From: Burkholderiales bacterium | GTDB taxonomy: Bacteria; Pseudomonadota; Gammaproteobacteria; Burkholderiales; Burkholderiaceae_C | Direction: 5' to 3' | NCBI GenBank assembly: GCA_026954015.1 | Contig: JAIXLP010000095.1 | Coordinates: 4,167-62,223 of the forward strand | DNA: 58,057 nucleotides | Notes under the pieces: generated by a model | Database searches by the model: none | The model's input: only the letters and a program-made list of their open reading frames with translations | Told to the model about the DNA's origin: nothing | Translations under genes and position numbers: made by a program | In this document: piece after piece, positions 48,741 through 58,057 of the stretch | Numbering within the stretch: the first letter of the stretch is position 1 | Layout of the letters: each line of letters starts with the position of its first letter

Positions 48741-49832
48741 CTATTTCAGGTCGTCGGCGAGCACGCGCAGGATGCGCTCGGCATTGGCGGAGGTGTCCGG
48801 CGTGCCGTGGGCGTCCAGCACCGACACCTGCGTCTGCTGGTCGTTGCTGCGCACGGCGATGCGGTAGCGTTCGGGCGCCGCGGCGTTGCTCGACGCGCCG
48901 AAGAGCTTGCCGAAAAAGCCTGGCTCCTTCTTTTCGGTGGGCGTCACGTAGCGCACGAAGTAGGTGCCCTGTGCGCGGTCGCGGTCTTCAACGGTGAAGC
49001 CGGTGCGGTCCAACGACAGCCCCACGCGCCGCCATGCGCGGTCGAACCCTTCGGCCATCTGCACCACATGGACGCCGTTGACCGTGGCCAGCGTGGCGCT
49101 GGGCGTCGCGGTCTGAGGCGCGGCGGCGACGACGGCCTTGGCCCGCTCCTCCGACACCCCGAGCTTGATCATGAGCCGACGCAGGAATTCGGTCTCGAGT
49201 TCGTGATCGGCCGGCCGTGGCTGCCAGGTCGTGTTGTCCTTTTCCTGGCTGGTGTAGACCTCGACCATGCCGCGGTGCGTGATGTAGATCGCGGTGGCGC
49301 CGCTGGCGGTACGCTCCAGGCGGGTGCGGAACTTGTCGCGCTCGCCGGTGGAGTAGAGCGAATCGAACACCTTGCCCAGCGTCTGGCGGATGATGTCCTG
49401 CGGGATCTTGGCGCGGTTTTCCGCCCAGTCGGTTTCCATGATGCCCAGCTGCGGCTGGTCCATCGCCAGCGTGAAGCCGTGTTCCACCCAGAAGTCGCGC
49501 ACCGGCTCCCAGAGCGCGGTGGCCGGGCGGTCCACCACGAGCCAGCGTGCGTCGCCGTCGCGCTCGAAGTGCACGTCGCCGACCGTATTGGGCGCGGCGT
49601 CCAATCCCGCGCGGGCCTGCTGCGCGCGCCCGGCTTCGTAGGCCGCGGCTGAGGTCGAGCTGCCGGGCACGACATAACGCGTATCGGTCGACAGTTGCGT
49701 CAGATCGGGCGGCACTTCCAGGCTCGAACCCTTGACCGCGCTCTTGTAGTCGACTTTGTCACCCTCGAACACGGTACAGGCCGAGAGCGCGACGGCAAGG
49801 CCCAGCAGGCCGAGGCGGGTGGTTCGATTCAC
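48741..49832 (-). CDS. bamC: Outer-membrane assembly lipoprotein BamC
   Basis: This 363-residue lipoprotein has a signal ending ALSACTVFEG (cysteine 19), an N-terminal extended segment with LEVPPDLTQL that in relatives contacts BamD, and two helix-grip domains (about 90-220 and 250-360). It belongs to the beta-barrel assembly machinery. It follows dapA on the same strand, the arrangement known from other proteobacteria. Confidence 0.93.
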   Translation of the reverse strand: MNRTTRLGLLGLAVALSACTVFEGDKVDYKSAVKGSSLEVPPDLTQLSTDTRYVVPGSSTSAAAYEAGRAQQARAGLDAAPNTVGDVHFERDGDARWLVVDRPATALWEPVRDFWVEHGFTLAMDQPQLGIMETDWAENRAKIPQDIIRQTLGKVFDSLYSTGERDKFRTRLERTASGATAIYITHRGMVEVYTSQEKDNTTWQPRPADHELETEFLRRLMIKLGVSEERAKAVVAAAPQTATPSATLATVNGVHVVQMAEGFDRAWRRVGLSLDRTGFTVEDRDRAQGTYFVRYVTPTEKKEPGFFGKLFGASSNAAAPERYRIAVRSNDQQTQVSVLDAHGTPDTSANAERILRVLADDLK

Positions 49833-49863
49833 GTGGATATCCTTGCGGTGAGGAAGGGGGGCA

Positions 49864-50763
49864 TCAGGTCAGCAGGCCGCTGGCGCGCAGCGCCGCTTCC
49901 ACGGTCGCCTCATGCTGGCGGGCCAGCGGCGTCATCGGCAGGCGCAGCGTCGGGCCGCAGTGCCCCAGGCGCGCCATGGCCCACTTCACCGGGATCGGGT
50001 TGGCTTCGACGAACAGGTATTTGTGCAGCGGCATGAGCTGGCGCTGGATGCGCATGGCCTCGCGCGCGTTGCCCGCGATGGCCGCGACGCACATCTCGTG
50101 CATGAGACGCGGCGCGAGGTTGGCCGTGACGCTGATGTTGCCTTGGCCGCCGCAGAGCATCAGTGCCACGGCGGTGGGGTCGTCGCCCGAATACACCGCG
50201 AAGCCCTCGGGCACGTCGCGGATCAGCCATTGCGCGCGGGCGATGTCGCCCGTGGCTTCCTTGATGCCGACGATGCCCGGCACCTGCGCCAGGCGCAGCA
50301 CGGTGTCGTGCTGCAGATCGGCGACCGAGCGGCCGGGCACGTTGTAGAGCACCATGGGCAGGTCGCCCACGGCCTCGGCAATCGCCTTGAAGTGCTGGTA
50401 CTGGCCCTCCTGCGTGGGTTTGTTGTAGTAGGGCACCACCTGCAACTGGCTGTGCGCGCCGACCTTCTTGGCAAAGCGCGCGAGTTCGATCGCCTCGTGC
50501 GTGGAGTTGGCGCCGCAGCCCGCGAGCACGGGCACGCGCCCGGCGGACTGCTCCACCGACACGCGGATGATTTCGCAGTGCTCGTCCACGTTGACGGTGG
50601 GCGACTCGCCCGTCGTGCCAACCACGCTCAGGCAGTCGGTGCCTTCATGGACGTGCCAGTCGATGAGCTTGCGCAGCGTGGGGTAGTCCACGCTGCCGTC
50701 CTCGTGCATGGGGGTCACGAGGGCGACGGTACTGCCGGTGAATAGGGGGCTGCGGGAGGTCAT
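49864..50763 (-). CDS. dapA: 4-hydroxy-tetrahydrodipicolinate synthase
   Basis: This 299-residue aldolase condenses pyruvate with aspartate semialdehyde on the lysine/diaminopimelate pathway. The Schiff-base lysine is K168 ([11 protein letters not shown]), with Y140 (LYNVPGR) and the Thr-Thr of VVGTTGESP. It sits upstream of bamC. A TAGAAT box at 50791-50796 may be its -10 element, overlapping the methyltransferase stop. Confidence 0.95.
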   Translation of the reverse strand: MTSRSPLFTGSTVALVTPMHEDGSVDYPTLRKLIDWHVHEGTDCLSVVGTTGESPTVNVDEHCEIIRVSVEQSAGRVPVLAGCGANSTHEAIELARFAKKVGAHSQLQVVPYYNKPTQEGQYQHFKAIAEAVGDLPMVLYNVPGRSVADLQHDTVLRLAQVPGIVGIKEATGDIARAQWLIRDVPEGFAVYSGDDPTAVALMLCGGQGNISVTANLAPRLMHEMCVAAIAGNAREAMRIQRQLMPLHKYLFVEANPIPVKWAMARLGHCGPTLRLPMTPLARQHEATVEAALRASGLLT

Positions 50764-50793
50764 GTCCGTGGCGAAAAACCGTAATGGGGCATT

Positions 50794-51345
50794 CTATGGC
50801 ACGCACAACGGGATGCGCCGTGGCGTCGTTGACGGCGCCGCGGCGGGGCGAACCGCGACGATGCGCTGCACGAAGCGCTCGGGCGCGGTGAGAAAACCGT
50901 CCTCGTAGGCCACGATGCGCAGCCCGGCGCAGGCGTGCAGCAGCTCGCCGGGGCGCAGCAGAAAGTCGGGGCGCGAGGGCTTGCCCACCGTCTCGTTGCC
51001 CTCGGCGAAGGTTTCGTAGATCAGCACCCCACCCGACGCGACGCTGGCGACGATCGTGGGCAGCAGCGTGCGCCAGAGGTAGTTGGTGACCACCACGCCG
51101 CCGAAGGTGCGTCCGGCCAGCGGCCAGGGGCCGCCCTCGATGTCGGCGCAGATCGCCTCGCCCAAAGGTGCTATTGAGGCGATAGCTTCCGGCGCTCTAT
51201 CCACGCCGGTTACCGGATGATTTCGTGCATGAAACCAGCGCAGATGCCGCCCCGCGCCGCAGGCCACGTCCAGCACGCGCGCGCCCGCGGGCGCCAGGTG
51301 CGACCAGCGCACGACCCAGTCCGAGGGCAGTAGCGATGCGTGCAT
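50794..51345 (-). CDS. SAM-dependent methyltransferase
   Basis: This 183-residue class I methyltransferase has the SAM motif VLDVACGAGRHLRWF and the acidic HPVTGVDRAPEAI. A downstream TNYLWRTLLPTIVASVASGGVLIYETFAEGNE contains motifs II and III. The substrate is unknown. The start is one base after the small membrane protein stop. Copy 8 of the dispersed repeat encodes part of the SAM-binding region. Confidence 0.85.
   Translation of the reverse strand: MHASLLPSDWVVRWSHLAPAGARVLDVACGAGRHLRWFHARNHPVTGVDRAPEAIASIAPLGEAICADIEGGPWPLAGRTFGGVVVTNYLWRTLLPTIVASVASGGVLIYETFAEGNETVGKPSRPDFLLRPGELLHACAGLRIVAYEDGFLTAPERFVQRIVAVRPAAAPSTTPRRIPLCVP
51164..51202. repeat. Degenerate dispersed repeat, copy 8 (inside methyltransferase)
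   Basis: On the minus strand GAGCGCCGGAAGCTATCGCC then CAATAGC resembles the right half of copy 7 (AGCGCCGGCGGCTATC then CATAGC). The left arm is missing, so this copy is eroded. Confidence 0.4.
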
Positions 51346-51346
51346 C

Positions 51347-51465
51347 TCAGAAACAGGCCCAGACCTGCTCGGCCAGCAGCACCATGAAGCCCGGCTGCAG
51401 GTACAGCAGCACGCCGCCTGCGAGCGCCAGCAGCACCGCGGCCCAGAGCAGCCAGCGCGCGCGGG

Positions 51466-51469
<4 letters not shown>
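51347..51469 (-). CDS. 40-residue single-pass membrane protein
   Basis: The ATG overlaps the MFS transporter stop codon (ATGA) and the stop lies one base before the methyltransferase start. The product starts with MTRARWLLWAAVLLALAG, then a hydrophobic helix (about residues 7-22) and ends LAEQVWACF. The tight fit between two real genes supports translation. The function is unknown. Confidence 0.65.
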
Positions 51470-54745
<3,276 letters not shown>

Positions 54746-54797
54746 GGCAGCATTGGCGTGGGCTTGGTCTTGGGGTGATGCGATAATCAACATCAAT

Positions 54798-54817
54798 AAT
54801 CATCAAATCAGATGATT
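54798..54817. promoter_or_regulatory. Probable toxin-antitoxin operator
   Basis: AATCATC-AAATCA-GATGATT is a perfect 7-6-7 inverted repeat 15 bases before the vapB ATG, just ahead of AAGGAGG. It fits binding by a ribbon-helix-helix antitoxin for autoregulation. Confidence 0.6.
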
Positions 54818-54832
54818 TCGAAGGAGGCTCTC

Positions 54833-55042
54833 ATGCGAACGACCGTCACCATCGAAGACCTGCTCTACGAGGAAGCGCTGGCACTGGCCGATCCCGACAT
54901 GGACAAGACCGAGCTGTTCCGCGAGGCCATCCGTACCTTCATCCGCGTGCAGGCGGGCAAGCGACTGGCGCGCCTGGGCGGGCAGGCACCGCGCATGGCC
55001 GATGTGCCACGACGGCGCGCGCCTGTTCGGACATCCGCGTGA
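54833..55042 (+). CDS. VapB-type antitoxin
   Basis: This 69-residue protein has a ribbon-helix-helix N-terminus ([19 protein letters not shown], then [26 protein letters not shown]) and a basic tail that would block the toxin. AAGGAGG precedes the ATG; an upstream in-frame ATG is less likely. The stop overlaps the toxin start. The pair lies between parE and parC. Confidence 0.85.
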   Translation: MRTTVTIEDLLYEEALALADPDMDKTELFREAIRTFIRVQAGKRLARLGGQAPRMADVPRRRAPVRTSA

Positions 55043-55431
55043 TGACTATGGGCGATGTTCTGGTGGACACCAGCGTCTGGATAGACCACTTCCGCCGCGG
55101 CAATGCGCGCCTCGCCGACTTGCTGGCCGGCGACGCCGTGCGCATGCATCCATTGGTGTTGCTGGAGCTCGCCTGCGGCACGCCGCCCGCGCCGCGCGCG
55201 CGCACCTTGGCCGACCTCGGGCGCTTGCGCCCAGCGGTGCAGGCCGGGCACGCGGAGCTGCTGGCGTTCATCGAGCAGGAACAGCTCTTCGACTGCGGCT
55301 GCGGCGCGGTGGACGTCCACCTTCTCGCCAGTGCACGCCTGATGCCGGGTGTGCGGCTGTGGACGCTCGACAAGTCACTGCAGGCGCTGGCGCAGCGGCT
55401 GGGCGTGGCGTGGAGCGGAACGACTCGGTGA
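55042..55431 (+). CDS. VapC-type PIN-domain toxin
   Basis: This 129-residue PIN nuclease has the acidic residues VLVDTSVWIDHF (D9), LELACG, the Asp in GAVDVHLLASA and TLDKSL. It would cleave RNA, often tRNA, when freed from VapB. Start candidates are GTG 55039, ATG 55042 and ATG 55048; ATG 55042 shares a base with the vapB stop (TGATG). Confidence 0.85.
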   Translation: MTMGDVLVDTSVWIDHFRRGNARLADLLAGDAVRMHPLVLLELACGTPPAPRARTLADLGRLRPAVQAGHAELLAFIEQEQLFDCGCGAVDVHLLASARLMPGVRLWTLDKSLQALAQRLGVAWSGTTR

Positions 55432-55474
55432 ACAAGCGGCTTGGGGCATTCCGTTGAAACCGCTTTTGTAAAAC

Positions 55475-57864
<2,390 letters not shown>

Positions 57865-57865
<1 letters not shown>

Positions 57866-58056
57866 TGGGCGGGCTCGACATCTCGCCGCTCGGGCTCGCG
57901 CTGTTCGTGCTCTTCGCGGTGCTCAGCGCGCTGCTGGGCCGCTGGCTGGGCGCGGGCTGGCGCGCGCGCCGGCGCGAACGCGAGGAAGCTGCGCGCCGCG
58001 CCAGCGAAAGCCGCCAGGCGCGCCGCGCGCGCGAGCGCCAGGAACGCAAGCGCTGA
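57865..58056 (+). CDS. Small membrane protein after parC
   Basis: This 63-residue protein has a hydrophobic helix (about residues 7-27, LGLALFVLFAVLSALLG) and a highly basic Arg-rich tail (RRREREEAARRASESRQARRARER) likely to form a charged helix in the cytosol. Its ATG shares a base with the parC stop codon. The family is unknown. The coding region ends two bases before the window end. Confidence 0.65.
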
Positions 58057-58057
58057 A

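Overview
The window is GC-rich bacterial chromosome, almost fully packed with genes. Gene content, gene order and codon use point to a betaproteobacterium of the order Burkholderiales, most likely family Comamonadaceae. Supporting signs are pyrG-kdsA-DUF1330-eno-ftsB in one block, dapA-bamC, a DUF455 ferritin-like protein, TAXI-type TRAP transport, and many SD-less genes with TACAAT-like -10 boxes right at the start codon. No rRNA, tRNA, CRISPR array, transposase or integrase was recognised. The genus cannot be fixed from this sequence alone.

Layout. 1-4.8 kb: 3' end of a tyrosine phenol-lyase gene, a 2OG-Fe(II) oxygenase, an ABC exporter half-transporter, a small degenerate ABC ATPase and a secreted protein of unknown function. 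4.86-7.27 kb: a lower-GC two-gene Rieske dioxygenase island with an FNR-type box. It lies between an intact gdhA and a decayed copy of the gdhA 3' end. 7.3-11.4 kb: gdhA, mutL and a DedA protein. 11.5-19.75 kb: a purine catabolism cluster on the minus strand (xdhA, xdhB, a LysR regulator, an AzgA-like permease, guaD), with an Lrp-type regulator upstream. 19.9-23.3 kb: a cupin protein, amiC, tsaE and divergent queG. 23.3-27.8 kb: an AEC carrier and a TAXI-TRAP system (binding protein, fused permease, DUF1850). 27.9-34.8 kb: xerD, two tandem EAL-like/HDOD proteins, DUF455, gamma-carbonic anhydrase, hslO and an MBL-fold hydrolase. 34.8-39.3 kb: ftsB, eno, DUF1330, kdsA, pyrG. 39.5-43.0 kb: ankyrin protein, HbpS/GlcG-like protein, and a FixJ/NarL-type response regulator with its histidine kinase, all on one strand. 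43.2-48.7 kb: coaBC, a membrane protein, dut, a glycine-zipper lipoprotein, a SlyD-like PPIase, the JmjC hydroxylase roxA and its partner, and an Ala/Lys/Asp-repeat lipoprotein. 48.7-52.7 kb: bamC, dapA, a methyltransferase, a 40-residue membrane protein and an MFS transporter. 52.8-58.06 kb: parE, a VapBC-type toxin-antitoxin pair, parC and a small membrane protein.

Working together. Guanine taken up by the permease would be deaminated to xanthine by GuaD and oxidised by XdhAB. KdsA, PyrG, Eno and FtsB link LPS, nucleotide, glycolytic and division functions in the usual conserved block. The kinase/regulator, HbpS-like and ankyrin genes may form a redox or heme-stress module.

The most unusual non-genic signals are these. 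A palindromic dispersed repeat (core GCGCTTG-N5-CAAGCGC followed by GCAGCTAT) occurs in eight or nine copies, five of them inside reading frames. Two intergenic hairpins share bulge sequence but have compensating stems. Six genes look leaderless. The dioxygenase island has a gdhA-tail scar at one edge.
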